Positions 53,814 to 64,000 of a stretch of 64,000 bases of DNA are shown piece by piece. Each line of letters starts with the position of its first letter. The stretch's first letter is position 1. The translations under genes and the position numbers were made by a program. The stretch is from Myotis daubentonii (taxonomy: Eukaryota; Chordata; Mammalia; Chiroptera; Vespertilionidae), in contig NC_081851.1 of the NCBI RefSeq assembly GCF_963259705.1, positions 60,410,855 through 60,474,854 on the forward strand, given 5' to 3'. The notes beneath the pieces were generated by a model that searched no databases, had not been told where the DNA came from, and saw nothing but the letters and a program-made list of their open reading frames with translations.

Positions 53814-54025
53814 CAGTGGTTCTCAACCTTCTGGCCCTTTAAATACAGTTCCTCATGTTGTGACTCAACCATAAAATTATTTTCGTTGCTATTTCATAAC
53901 TGTAATGTTGCTGCTGTTATGAATCGTAATGTAAATATATGATATGCCGAATGGTCTTAGGCAACCCCTGTGAAAGGGTCGTTCAAGCGCCGAAGGGGTC
54001 GCGACCCACAGGTTGAGAACTACTG
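53814..54025 (+). mobile_element. SPIN-type hAT MITE, 212 bp
   Basis: Ends CAGTGGTTCTCAACCTTCTG and CACAGGTTGAGAACTACTG. The 8-bp duplication ATCCAGAT / ATTCAGAT (53806-53813, 54026-54033) agrees at 7 of 8. Interior TTATTTTCGTTGCTATTTCA and GGGTCGTTCAAGCGCC. It lacks the ACATAATTAAAGCATAGTG segment of the 60816 copy. Confidence 0.92.
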
Positions 54026-54162
54026 ATTCAGATGTTTCTTAAAGGGATTTTTTCCATCCAAATTATATGCATCAATATTGTTTACTTGACTGGAAAAAAA
54101 TTCTAGAATGAGGAAATGACTAGACAAAATTAGTTGAGCAAATTATCTGATCAGTTCAGAAA

Positions 54163-54205
<43 letters not shown>

Positions 54206-54206
54206 A
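54163..54206 (+). repeat. (AAAT)n simple repeat
   Basis: Eleven AAAT units followed by an A-run. Confidence 0.9.
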
Positions 54207-54212
54207 AAAAAA

Positions 54213-55085
54213 GGTTCAAAGTCTTTTCACGCCCTGTCTATGGGTTCAGTTTATTGCTACAACCCTCTCATTTGTTTTAGCTATGAAGACATGGCCATTC
54301 CATTTCCCAGTTTTTCCCAGGAACTAGAACTATATTTTGAAGTATCAACAATTGGCTTTAGAAAATCACTTTTGTACAAATGGAGCTCATATACAGCTAG
54401 TTATTCAAATATCCAGTGACAGCATAACAAAAATGTAGGACCTTTATTTAAATGCTGCAGTTTACTCTTCCCTAAAAGTCGTCACACACACCTGGAAACT
54501 GCTCTCTTTCATGTATTTAAAATAGCATCTAATATCAAGACAGTAATTTATTAAGAAATAACTTGCTGATCTGAAAGTGCTGATGTGATTTCAAAATGTA
54601 TTTAGGATGAAGCCAACTCAATGAGGCCTACATGCATAGATTTGGGAAATAAGGAGCTTGTCACAGGCTTTTCATAGACACCTCAAAATGGCAAATGAAG
54701 ATAAACTGCAGAAATCAGGACTAGTGTTGTAATCAGAAAGGAACCGTCCCACAGACCGAAACAAACCTGAAAAACAAATGAATGGAATATTAAACAATAA
54801 AGTCTGAGTAATATTACTTGTTCCCCTATGATTAAAGCCGTGAGTCAAAATGTAAACATGTACTTGTTATGTTGGACCTCACTGGTTCATACATTTCTGG
54901 TCAACCACAGCTGCCTCACATTGACTGTTGAAAAGGTGTTTGGGGGAAATGAAAGTAGCTGCCACCTTCTTTGATGCATGTGATATATTACTCATACTAA
55001 GCAATTCATGTGATAAGAGTAAGCATTCTTATAATGTTCTAATGACTTTTCTACATTCTGAAAAATATATGTATAATATATAATC
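54213..55085. other. Unassigned DNA
   Basis: No gene or repeat recognised. The block ends at a C9/T13 homopolymer junction at about 55085-55105. Confidence 0.3.
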
Positions 55086-55089
55086 CCCC

Positions 55090-55760
55090 CCCCTTTTTTT
55101 TTTTTACTTAACCACAAAATATTCAAGAATTTTCCATTACTGCATTTGCTTAATTTTAAGGCCTGAATTTTTATTTTAGTTTCGTTTTTAGTTTTTAAGT
55201 TATATTTAAGTCTCTAATAATCTAACTGGATTTTAGTTTTATGTATGGAATGAGGTAAGGAAGCTAACTTCTTTTTTCCCATATGGAAAGTTATCTATCT
55301 TATCACCCTTTTTAAAAAGTTCAACTTTTCCCCTTAATATCTCCTCTTTCACATAAGAGTCACATATGCTTACATATATTTCTGAGATCTCTGTTCTATT
55401 CCATTAGTCTGAGTTAATGCCAAATTATCACCTTTTTTTTTTTGTCTAAGCTATTTTAAATTATTCTTCCTTCTGTGAAGAGTCTATTTTTTTTCACATT
55501 TTCTAACTTGTTACTGCTCATATGCATCAATTTTTGCATGTTAATCTTATATTCAGAAATCTTAACACACTCTCTAATTAGTTTTGTCTGTAGACTCTCT
55601 TGGATTGTCTGTGAAGATAATGTACATTTTTAACAAATTCCAATTTATTGTCTTTCTTTCCAATATTTATATATCTTTGTGGTGTGTGTGTGTTTTGCTG
55701 CATTGGTGAGGACATTGGCATAGTTTTTAAAATTTTATTGAAAAAATTGTAAATTTTCTT
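55090..55760 (-). mobile_element. Degraded L1, antisense
   Basis: ATGTATGGAATGAGGTAAGG, TGTTCTATTCCATTAGTCTG and CTGTCTTT...CAATATTTATATATC phrases fit the antisense order of an old L1 ORF2/linker region. Heavily eroded. Confidence 0.5.
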
Positions 55761-56874
55761 AAATTAAAATCTGAATTTTTAGATACCTTAGTTTTCCTGA
55801 GATAGCAGCTTTACTAATGCACTACTTCAAACATACAGTCAGGAGCTCCCTCAAATATATACCAAGAAACACATGGTATAAATGAGAGGAGTCTAATTAT
55901 GGAATCAGCTAGTAATCGTAAAGCTAATGTTTATTCAGTACTTACTATTTGCCAAACATTGTGCTAAGCACTTTAGAAGAATTCTTTTATTTAATCAGCA
56001 ATCATAATGAGACAAAATGCCAGTATCCCAGATTATAAGAATAAAGGGTTTTGGAAATCCTAGTGGTTAAGAATTAAATCCCTAAGTGAGAATAGAAGGT
56101 ATTATAGAGGTGATTTCTTGACAATGTGTAAAATTAAAGTTTTCCTAACATTAACTGTCTACCGGTACATACTAGTTAGCCATTGCAAGTGTTTACAGTC
56201 AAATTCCAAGTGATTTTTCTGCTTTCTTAGTCATCCTTATCAGCTTTTATATGAAACTTCTTTTTGCAGGTCCAATTGAAGACAAAAAAGATCAAACCAC
56301 CTTTTCCATACTTTAAGTTAATTCTCACTAAAGTATCCTGTCATCAGAAAACCAGTCTAAGTCCCAAGGGTTTTCTATGATTCGGACCTTTCATTGGTTC
56401 CTCAGAGTATAACTACCACACCCTGGAGATGCAAATAGGACGTGAACTCCACCCTCAAACAACATGCAGCTGATTAAAAGGGACATATAAATAAGCCATA
56501 GCAAATATAATGTGCAATATATCACATGATAGAGGTAGGTAGAATGGAGGCCCAAAGGAGGAAGTAGTCCATTTTCACAGAATAAAAAAAGGAAAGTTCT
56601 AGATAGCTTCATAGTAGCATTGACACAAAGGGTAGTATCTCAAAGGTAGATGAATATCTGTGGCTTTCAATGGTTGCTCAATTTATTTGTATGTTCAATC
56701 TACTTTTTTTCAAAAGATGAATGACTTAAAAAAATGCATAGGATTCTATATCTAATTCACCTACTATTCCATACTATTTCATTTCCTATTCCTCACATTC
56801 TGTTTCTCCCAGCACTTATCTTGACCTCATTTTTTCCTAAGTAATCAGATTGTTTCACCATCAACATGAAAATT

Positions 56875-57320
56875 CTGTCCAAAATACTTATGATGCAACT
56901 CAGTGATGCCATACCTAGGTATATATCTCCATGAGGAGACATATACAAAAATGTTTATTCCTGAATTGTTTGTAAGAGAAAAAGAACGGAAACAATTTAA
57001 AGATCCATCAATAAGAGAATGGATAAATCATGGTCTTTTTATACGATAGAACACCATAAAGCAGTTTAAATAAACTAGAAGATGTGTATCAACACAGGTC
57101 AAGTGAGAACTTGAGAAGAAAGTATAGAATGTATTCATTTAATACAGATGGAAAACATGCAAATTAACACTATGTGTTGTTTACGGATACATGTATAGTA
57201 TAAGTATAAAAAATGCACAGAATTTAAAACTTGAAATTTAGGATAGGTTTTACCTCTGAGGATAGCAGGGAAGGAAAGAGATAGGTTGGTTACAGGGATT
57301 TTAACTACATGTGTAAGACT
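56875..57320 (+). mobile_element. Old L1 3' end
   Basis: GATGCAACTCAGTGATGCC, CATGAGGAGACATATACAAA, CCATCAATAAGAGAATGG and a GGATAGGTTTTACCTCTGAGG phrase follow the L1M ORF2 C-terminal and 3' order. Confidence 0.65.
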
Positions 57321-57599
57321 TTAACTTGGGAGGAAGGGAGAGAAGAGAAAGGAAGGGTTGTTGGCACCTCCATGAGACTCTTGAAACTCAGAGATGTCCT
57401 TTTAACTCCAAAAAAGGCCAAATAATAAATTGGACCATGCCTGAAAGTATCTCCCAAGGTCAGAGGCTATGGCAGCCAAATCATTCCTGAGCCTCCACAC
57501 TCTGATATATCAAGAATTCAACATAATATTCCAGGTAACAATTGACCTACCTGTCAAAGCCAATTGATTTTGTTTTGTATCAGCTATTCACAGGTTTAA

Positions 57600-58025
57600 T
57601 CTTTATGTCAGGTTGTACCTATTCCCAATGGATGCCTGTGGATTCCTAAAATCCTCCAGGTCCTCCCTTCTATGACAAGTTCTTTCCCACTCTTGGGCTT
57701 CTGCACAGCTGGTTCTTGCCCAGAATGCCCTCTTCACAAGCCTAACTTGTCTGATATTAGGTCTCAGCTGAAGGTCTTCCTTGACCACCCTCCCTACAGT
57801 AGAGTGCCTCTTGGTTTCCTCATCTCTGACCTTTGTTTTCCTTCACAGCATTCATTACAGGCTGTACCAGTTTATCTTTCTGAAACCTTGTTTGGTTTAG
57901 GTTTAGTCTTGTCAGTCTCCCCATAAGAATTAGAATTCCTTGAGGGCAGGGGCCCTCACTGGATCACCAGCATGTCGCATGCTGGAATTTAGGGGGTTGT
58001 CAATGAATATTGATTAAACGAGTGA
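57600..58025 (+). mobile_element. L2 LINE 3' end
   Basis: CCCACTCTTGGGCTTCTGCAC, TCTCAGCTGAAGGTCTTCCTTG, TTGAGGGCAGGGGCCCTCAC and TGTCAATGAATATTGATTAA are successive L2 3' hallmarks. Confidence 0.75.
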
Positions 58026-58617
58026 ATGGACCTCTGGCTTCCCTGATCCAGACCTAGCTCATTTATAAGATGCCAATTTGCTTTGGCCTCTCTACCTTGC
58101 TTTCTGTCCTAACCAGCCACCAACCTTCTCCTGCCCTGTATCCTGTTTCGCCCTCACCCCTGCCTGGCTCAGCCCTTCCAGCCTGCTCTCTCCCCTCAGG
58201 TTACACAATGAACAAAGTGTTTGTCTTGGAGCTGTTTCTCTTGCTGCCTCAGTGATCAGCGAAAGCTGTTAACCTCAGCTGCCCTTTGCTGCCTCTACTT
58301 GTAAAAAAAACAAGAAGAAAAAAACCACACCAAAAAACAACAACAGAAAAAGCCCAAACCACAGCTGCCTTGGGATCCTTACAGCTACTCTTGAGAACGG
58401 GCTGGCTGTAATGATCAAATTTATAGAAGGCACACAAGTTGACAGGGCAGCTAATGCAATGGTGAATCAATATCACAATGATCTTCACAGGCGGGTCAGT
58501 CACACCTCTGGAACATTATTTTCAACCTGGGTTCCCACCTTAAGGGCTCCCCCTTAAATATGGAAAACTTAAAGTACATCCAGAAGAGGGTGATACATTT
58601 GTGAATTGTTGGACTAC
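58026..58617. other. Unassigned DNA
   Basis: A pyrimidine-rich 58080-58260 block and an A-rich 58300-58350 run. No gene identified. Confidence 0.3.
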
Positions 58618-58835
58618 GAATGGGACTGAACACAGACTCTGGAGCCAGACGAAGTGTGAATCCTGGCCCTACCACTTACTGTGTGGTATTTGATAACCTA
58701 ATTAAACTTGTGACTTGGTTTCCTGACCGGAAAACGGGTTAATAATAGTGCCCATCTCATAGGGCATTGTGAGGGCTAAAGGAGTTGATTGACACATGCA
58801 AAGCACGTTATATAGTACTAAATATATATTAAGTG
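58618..58835 (+). mobile_element. MIR SINE
   Basis: ACAGACTCTGGAGCCAGAC, AATCCTGGCCCTACCACTTAC, CCCATCTCATAGGGCATTG and CATGCAAAGCACGTTATATAG trace a nearly full MIR. Confidence 0.78.
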
Positions 58836-58920
58836 TCCGATGAGTGTCAGATAATATATGGAGAAGGATTAAGAAATCGGTACAGTATCTGATTCATTAT
58901 TCTTCAAGTCTATGTAGAGC

Positions 58921-59050
58921 AGTGGTTCTCAACCTTGGCTGCACATTAGAATCACCTGAGAATCTTTTTAAAATCCTGATTTCTGGGCCTCATCCTCTGG
59001 AAATTCTGTTTCTTTGTTATGGGGTGAGGCCACCACATTCCCAGGCTGGC
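58921..59050 (+). mobile_element. MER5A-like element, 5' half
   Basis: CAGTGGTTCTCAACCTTGGC, TGCACATTAGAATCACCTG, GGGCCTCATCCTCTGG and GGTGAGGCCACC match MER5A. The right half is missing or diverged. Confidence 0.75.
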
Positions 59051-59608
59051 TGTTTGCAGGCTGGGAGTCTGACTCCTTACCTCTCTGGCCTCTGAAAAGA
59101 AGAACTTCCCAAGAGGCAGAATCCCACCTTGAGCAGCTAACCATGCCCTGCACTGCTGTCCAATGGAATGTCCTCACCCTGGGCCAGCTCCATGCACCGG
59201 GAGGAGTAGAAGGAAGCAGCCATGGGAGGAGAAGAGAACTTCAGATTGCCTGGAGGCCCTCACGCCGAAGCAGCCAGAGAAAGGATGTGTTTGAGTCCCC
59301 ACTGTGCCCCTGGAATCCAGCCAATTCAAAACGGCCCAGAATGTCTACCAATGAAAACCTAGTTTCCACCTTATGAAAGACTGTGAAACAAAAAAGTTGC
59401 TAGTGGACTGAAAACATATGCCAAGGAAATGTGGGAGAGATAGATTCTTGTTTGACTCTACTTTTGAGAGCAAAATATAGCTTATTTTGAGGGGTCACAT
59501 TAAGCGAGTTTCTGGATGTAATGGGAATGCTGTGGAAAAGGTAAGACCATTAGAAAGGAAAACAGGTTCATCAAGATGAAGGGAATATGTTGTCATGTAC
59601 ATATTTTT
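59051..59608. other. Unassigned DNA
   Basis: A 120-codon frame (59014-59376) begins inside the MER5A-like element and has no domain, so it is probably chance. Confidence 0.3.
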
Positions 59609-59623
59609 AAAGGTCATTTTCTG

Positions 59624-59848
59624 CCCAGCCTGCGTGGCTCAGTGGTTGAGCATTGACCTATGAAGCAGGAGGTCATGGTTTGATTCCAAGTCAGGGCATA
59701 TGCCCAGGTTGTGGGCTGGATCCCCAGTAGGGGAGTATGCAGGAGGCAGCCAATCAATGATTCTCTCTCATCACTGATGTTTCTTTTTCTCTCTCTCCCT
59801 CTCCCTTCCTTTCTGAAATTAATAAAATATATATATATATATTTTTAA
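59624..59848 (+). mobile_element. Ves-type SINE
   Basis: Target duplication AAAGGTCATTTTCTG (59609-59623) / AAAGATCATTTTCTG (59849-59863), 14 of 15. Head GTGGCTCAGTGGTTGAGC, B-box-like GGTTTGATTCC, CT tail and (AT)n end. Confidence 0.92.
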
Positions 59849-59863
59849 AAAGATCATTTTCTG

Positions 59864-60807
59864 TGCACTTGGTTTCCTAACTAGAGTATAAGATACTATG
59901 TGGCAGGGGCCATAACTTTTTCTTTCAGTTTCCCCAAATAGAATCTAATAAACCGCAGTGCATGCACAGTGCTCCATAAAGGCATTGCAGGATTTGCTAA
60001 TCTCACCAGGACTTAAACCAATTTGACAGCAGATGATTAATAGCATTAATAGGAAGAAAGAAGAAAGTGTATGGCACTAAGAGACCAGAATCTGCCACAA
60101 TCCTCGTCTTTCTCTGTTGACCAGGCATGTAACAGGAAGGCAGCAAGCGAGAATTGTTAGGGAAAAGTGTAAACAGATAAGGATCGAACTCTAATTTGCT
60201 TTGTGGGTCCTGCTCTTAAGTTATTTAGCCTTTACTAGGGTTTTAATTTCCTCGTCTGAAATGAAGGTGGGAGACAGTAGTTATCAAAGCAAATGACATG
60301 ATGGGGATGGGCATCCAAGAGACAACAGGGCAGAGATGCATTTCTGTTGTATTTCCTGGAGAGACCCCTGGTCTCATATTGGCAGTCACAGGCTTCCCAG
60401 GTTGTCCCACATAAGGAATTTATCCTTAATTACCTACTTCATTTTCTTCATTTGAAAATGGGGGGGAAAAAAAATGAAGGTGGTCCATGAGGCCTGATTG
60501 ACTATTTGGAAAAGATTCTGAATCCATCAAGGTTCACAGTCAAAACACCCTCCATTACAACTCTTAACCAGCACTTAAATATAGATGGAATTACATAGAA
60601 CTTCAGGAGTGGAGGGATTGTGAGGAGCCAAATCCTGGCTTTAGGATGTGAAGGGATTAGTAGAGGGGGTGAGATTTGGAACCAGCCTGGAGCGGCTGTC
60701 CAAATGTATGTATGACATCCAAGCAGCAAAGATCCCTCTTTGCCAGGCAAGGGAATGGATAGGTAGTAGGGAAAAGAATGGAATAAGAGCTGCCGTGATT
60801 CACTATA
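59864..60807. other. Unassigned DNA
   Basis: No gene or repeat recognised. Confidence 0.3.
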
Positions 60808-60815
60808 CCCTAGAG

Positions 60816-61126
60816 AGGTGGTTCTCAACCTTCCTAATGCCGTGACCCTTTAATAGAGTTCCTCATGTTGTGGTGACCCCCAACCATAAAATTATTTTCG
60901 TTGCTACTTCATAACTGTAATTTTGCTACTGTTATGAATCATAACGTAAATATCTGATATGCAGGATGTATTTTCATTGTTACAAATTGAACATAATTAA
61001 AGCATAGTGATTAATCACAAAAGCAATATGTAACTATATATGTGTTTTCCGATGGTCTTAGGCGACCCCTGTGAAAGGGTCGTTCGACCCCCAAAGGGGT
61101 CGCGACCCACAGGTTGAGAACCGCTG
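60816..61126 (+). mobile_element. SPIN-type hAT MITE, 311 bp
   Basis: Perfect 8-bp duplication CCCTAGAG (60808-60815 and 61127-61134). Left end AGGTGGTTCTCAACC has two terminal changes; right end GGTTGAGAACCGCTG. The interior holds both the TTTTCGTTGCTACTTCATAA segment and the AATTAAAGCATAGTGATTAA segment that the shorter copies each lack in turn. Confidence 0.92.
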
Positions 61127-61155
61127 CCCTAGAGAGACCCACACACAGTCACCAA

Positions 61156-61514
61156 ATGTTTTAGTCCATTCTACAACAGAATACCATAGACGGGGTGGAT
61201 TACAAACAACAGAAATCTATTTCTCACAGTTCTGACGGTTGGGAAGTCCAAGATCAAGGTGGCAGCACATTCCATGCCTGATGAGAGCCTACTTCCTGGT
61301 TCATAGATGGCAGTCTTCTTGCTGTGTCTTCACATGGCAAAGGGGCAAGAGAGCTCTCTGGAGTCTCCTATAAGGGCTCCATGATGATGTAGTCATGACA
61401 GTTCCACACTCATGACCCAATCACCTTCCAAAGGCCCCACCTCTAAAGACTAGCACACTGGGAATTAGGTTTCAACATATGAATTGGGGGGACACAAACA
61501 TTCAGTCTATTGCA
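61156..61514 (-). mobile_element. MaLR (MST/THE1-like) LTR, antisense
   Basis: TAGTCCATTC, ACAGAAATCTATTTCTCACAG, TGGGAAGTCCAAGATCAAGG, CCTGGTTCATAGATGGCAG, CAAAGGCCCCACCTCTAAAG and GACACAAACATTCAGTC give the familiar antisense MaLR order. No clear target duplication. Confidence 0.8.
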
Positions 61515-61973
61515 TCATACTTGAAAGAGTAAAAGAGGTTCATTTTCTTGCAAGACTCCTCATTACTAAACCAAGGGTCAAGAACAAAAAGTAAATACAG
61601 TTCTTATTGTTTCAAGACCACATTGTGGCTGAATGTTGGCTAAAATTCAGGCTGCTGTTTCAGTGTCAGAATGGTAGCAAGAAAATGTAGTGCCAAATAT
61701 GAAAGCTTATTATATCAGAAGTGGGGAAGGAAGCAAAGAATTCATAGGCACATATGTAACACATATGCCCCCAAATCTTCAGTTATCTCAAGATGAATAT
61801 GTTCACTGAAAGCAGTGGTTTATGTGGGCTACACCATATTTGGGGGCTATGTTAAGTAACAGAGTGAAGAGGAAGAGAAAGGAAATAGAATCTTAACAAG
61901 AAGGAAATGAGCCAAGCAAAGGGAAAGAATTTCTAGAATACCTCTGAAGTAAATCTATGTAGAAATCTTAAAG

Positions 61974-62217
61974 CCACCCAGCCAGAGTGACTCAGTGGTT
62001 GAGCATCAACCTATGAACCAGAAGGTCACGGTTCAATTCCTGGTCAGGGCACATATCCAGGTTGCAGGCTCCATCCCCAGCGTGGGACTTGGAAGTGTTC
62101 CTTAAGAAGGTTGCAGCCGATCAATGATTCTCTCTCATCATTGATGTTTCTATTTCTCTCTCCCTCTCCTTTCCTCTCTGAAGTCAATAAAAATACACTA
62201 AAAAGAAAAAAAGAAAA
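61974..62217 (+). mobile_element. Ves-type SINE
   Basis: Target duplication GAAATCTTAAAG (61962-61973) / GAAACCTTAAAG (62218-62229). Head GTGACTCAGTGGTTGAGC, B box GGTTCAATTCC, CT-rich tail. A short insertion is seen near 62090. Confidence 0.9.
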
Positions 62218-62464
62218 GAAACCTTAAAGTCCCTTAACCCTTTGGGTAGGAGAACTATTACTCTAGGCCCTACTTGGTTTATCATTTACATTTCTGAACC
62301 ATGCGTTGTTGTATTTTATGTTTTGACTAGTGGCCCGGTGCACGAAATTCATGCATGGAGGGGGGTTCCCTCAACCCAGCCTGCATGCCTAAACCAGCAG
62401 TCGAACATCCCTCTCTCAATCTGGGACTGCTGGCTCCTAACCGCTCATCTGCCTGCCTGCCTGA

Positions 62465-62915
62465 TTGCCCCTAACCTCTCTGCCTGCTTGCCTGATAGCC
62501 CCTAACTGCCCTCCCCTGTTGGCCTGATCTCTCCCCCAACTGCCCTCCCCTGCGGGCCTGGTTGCCCCCAACTGCCCTCCCATGCCAACCTGATCTCACC
62601 CCCAACTGCCCTCACCTGCCAGCCTGATCTCACCCCCAACTGCCCTCCCCTGCCGGCCTGATTTCACCCCCAATGGCCCTCCCCTGCCAGCCTGATCTTG
62701 CCCCCAACTGCCATCCCCTGCCAGCCTGATCTTGCCCCCAACTGCCCTCCCCTGCCGGCCTGATCTTGCCCCCAATTGCCCTCCCCTGTTGGCCTGATCT
62801 CGCCCCCAACTGCCCTTCCCTGCCAGCCTGATTGCCCCTGCCGCTGTCTGCCTGATCACCCCTAACTGCCCTCCCCTGCTAGCCTGATCTCACCCCCAAC
62901 TGCCCTCCTCTGTTG
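62465..62915 (-). repeat. ~37-bp minisatellite inside the Helitron
   Basis: About 10-11 units of the type CTGATCTCACCCCCAACTGC plus CCTCCCCTGCCAGC. Units vary in GATC/GATT and in G or T at the Helitron-typical positions. The 87-codon minus-strand frame here is repeat-derived. Confidence 0.88.
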
Positions 62916-63201
62916 GCCAATTTGGTTCTGATTTGTCAGTTTCTATGCCAGTTAGTGTCTCTGGGCCTATCAACGGGCCTGAATAGAAAGACTGGGCTGA
63001 TCAGCAGCCCCAGTGAAGGCCTGGAGAGAAATGGAGGCCCGGCTGCTGGCCCAGCCAGGAGAAAAAGAGAGAGACAGGTGCTGATCAAAAGCTGCCACAC
63101 AGGCTACGGATCAGACCCTGCTTCTCTCTTCAGGCCTCTCTCCAGGCCTGATTTGCAGCCCCCTCAGCAGTCAGTGCTGGGTCACCGCGCCTGCAGCTAC
63201 A

Positions 63202-63243
63202 GCAGTCAGCGCTGGGTCGCCACGGCAACCCAGCGCTGACTGC
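63202..63243. repeat. 42-bp near-perfect palindrome
   Basis: Arms GCAGTCAGCGCTGGGT and ACCCAGCGCTGACTGC are exact reverse complements. The centre CGCCACGGCA pairs further (GCC/GGC). A partial direct copy of the left arm lies about 37 bp upstream with two changes. Confidence 0.9.
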
Positions 63244-63307
63244 AGGACTGACTTACGGTTGATCGAGCCTCCAGTTGTGAGGGACCCAGTGTTTTTATAT
63301 ATTAGGA

Positions 63308-64000
63308 CAGTATTATTGAAACATCAACTTATTGAAAAACAAATTTCAATGGAACAAGATAAAGATCATATAAAATCAAATACAACAATAAGGTACAGAT
63401 TAATTTCTAATGCAAATGTTTCCAGCCCCAAATGAAGATTATTAATTGCCTTAAAGATGTTATTCAGGTAAAGAAAGTTGAGCCCAAAGATGTAACTCAC
63501 TTTATTGGTAGGGGTTCTTGAGGTGGCTTGTGGGAATAAAATCAAACAAATTTTCCATCTATAGCAAGGGTAATTTACATTTATTGGGTTCTATTTACCA
63601 GGCATTGTTCTTGTCCTAACTTATGGCTTAATTCTGAACTCTTCATTTCAAAAATAATAGCAGTTTCTCTAACAAAATTCTATTCATTTTTCTCATGCTA
63701 TAATTGCAGAAATTTTTTCACTCTTGAATTCCATTAATTTCCATGAATTATCATTAAATTCATAGATTAAACTTTGTTGAGACCTTCTTTATTAAAATGT
63801 CTGTCCATCTAATTCTGCCACTCTCATTACAGGATTGTTAATTCAAAGATATTTGTTCTTTTGTGTTTGTATTTCTGTTTACTCTTTTTCCCTCTAAAGT
63901 TAATCATTGGGGACTTTGCTTTTCCAACTTTAAAATGAGTTCCTGTACCAAATAAGCCTAATGTTAAGAAGACATTTCAGCACATATAATGAAAGTTATC
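63308..64000. other. Unassigned AT-rich DNA
   Basis: No gene or repeat recognised to the window end. Confidence 0.3.

Larger units (their letters stand above)
62327..63307 (-). mobile_element. Large minus-strand Helitron (981 bp)
   Basis: Minus-strand 3' CTAG at 62330-62327 beside host T, with the GCATGAATTTCGTGC hairpin just inside. The 5' end TCCTAATATATAAAAACACT is at 63307. Interior has an array of ~37-bp units (CCCCCAACTGCCCTCCCCTG), then a non-repetitive 5' part with a 42-bp palindrome (63202-63243) and 13-bp inverted AGGCCTGGAGAGA/TCTCTCCAGGCCT arms. No Rep/helicase found. Confidence 0.85.

Noticed and set aside
62596..62859. 87-codon Gly/Arg-rich minus-strand frame
   Set aside because: Product of the ~37-bp minisatellite inside a Helitron.

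Overview
The window looks like gene-poor DNA from a vesper bat (Vespertilionidae). That assignment rests on its repeats: about ten tRNA-derived Ves-type SINEs with A/B-box heads and CT-rich tails, Helitrons with bat-type termini (5' TCCTATATAATAAAAG-like, 3' CTAG), SPIN-type and other hAT miniature elements, and a piggyBac-type element. Old mammalian repeats (MIR, L2, MER5-like, Tigger-like, ERVL and MaLR LTRs, degraded L1) form the background. I found no intact host protein-coding gene, rRNA, functional tRNA, CRISPR array or operon. All gene-like material is retrocopied or transposon-derived.

Layout. 0-7 kb: a putative ERV LTR, an ERVL-type LTR with a perfect 5-bp target duplication, and an old L1 carrying a nested insertion. 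7.3-9.3 kb: three Helitrons head to tail, the middle one holding a ~47-bp minisatellite. 9.4-11.7 kb: a Tigger-like element, a TA-flanked mariner-like element split by a Ves SINE, and a minus-strand Helitron. 14.3-15.8 kb: an L1 3' end, a Tigger-like element interrupted by a TTAA-flanked piggyBac-type element, and a SPIN end fragment. 16.8-17.5 kb: a hAT element that still encodes the C-terminal end of its transposase. 19.8-23.8 kb: an L1 containing a full-length ferritin light chain retrocopy, and about 2 kb downstream a second, shortened copy of the same ferritin-L1 composite lodged in a MIR. 27.2-28.8 kb: a degraded RTE/BovB-like LINE cut by a Ves SINE. 29-37 kb: mostly unassigned DNA with a few small elements, including a 62-bp hAT. 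37.9-41.8 kb: SPIN, RPL36 retropseudogene, MER5-like copy, two further hAT elements, and a second ferritin retrocopy with its own target-site duplication. 44-49 kb: nested MIR, hAT and LTR, a short Helitron and MaLR LTRs. 51-64 kb: MIRs, a Ves SINE disrupted by a hexamer expansion and a Helitron, two SPIN copies, L1 and L2 remnants, a MaLR LTR, and a large minus-strand Helitron.

Nothing here works as a pathway. The interest is in mobilisation history: nested insertions that can be ordered in time, several cut-and-paste and rolling-circle families in one place, ferritin retrocopies that share disabling lesions, and an apparent locally templated 43-bp insertion. Family names are from recognition of termini, target duplications and conserved motifs without database searches; subfamily names are tentative.
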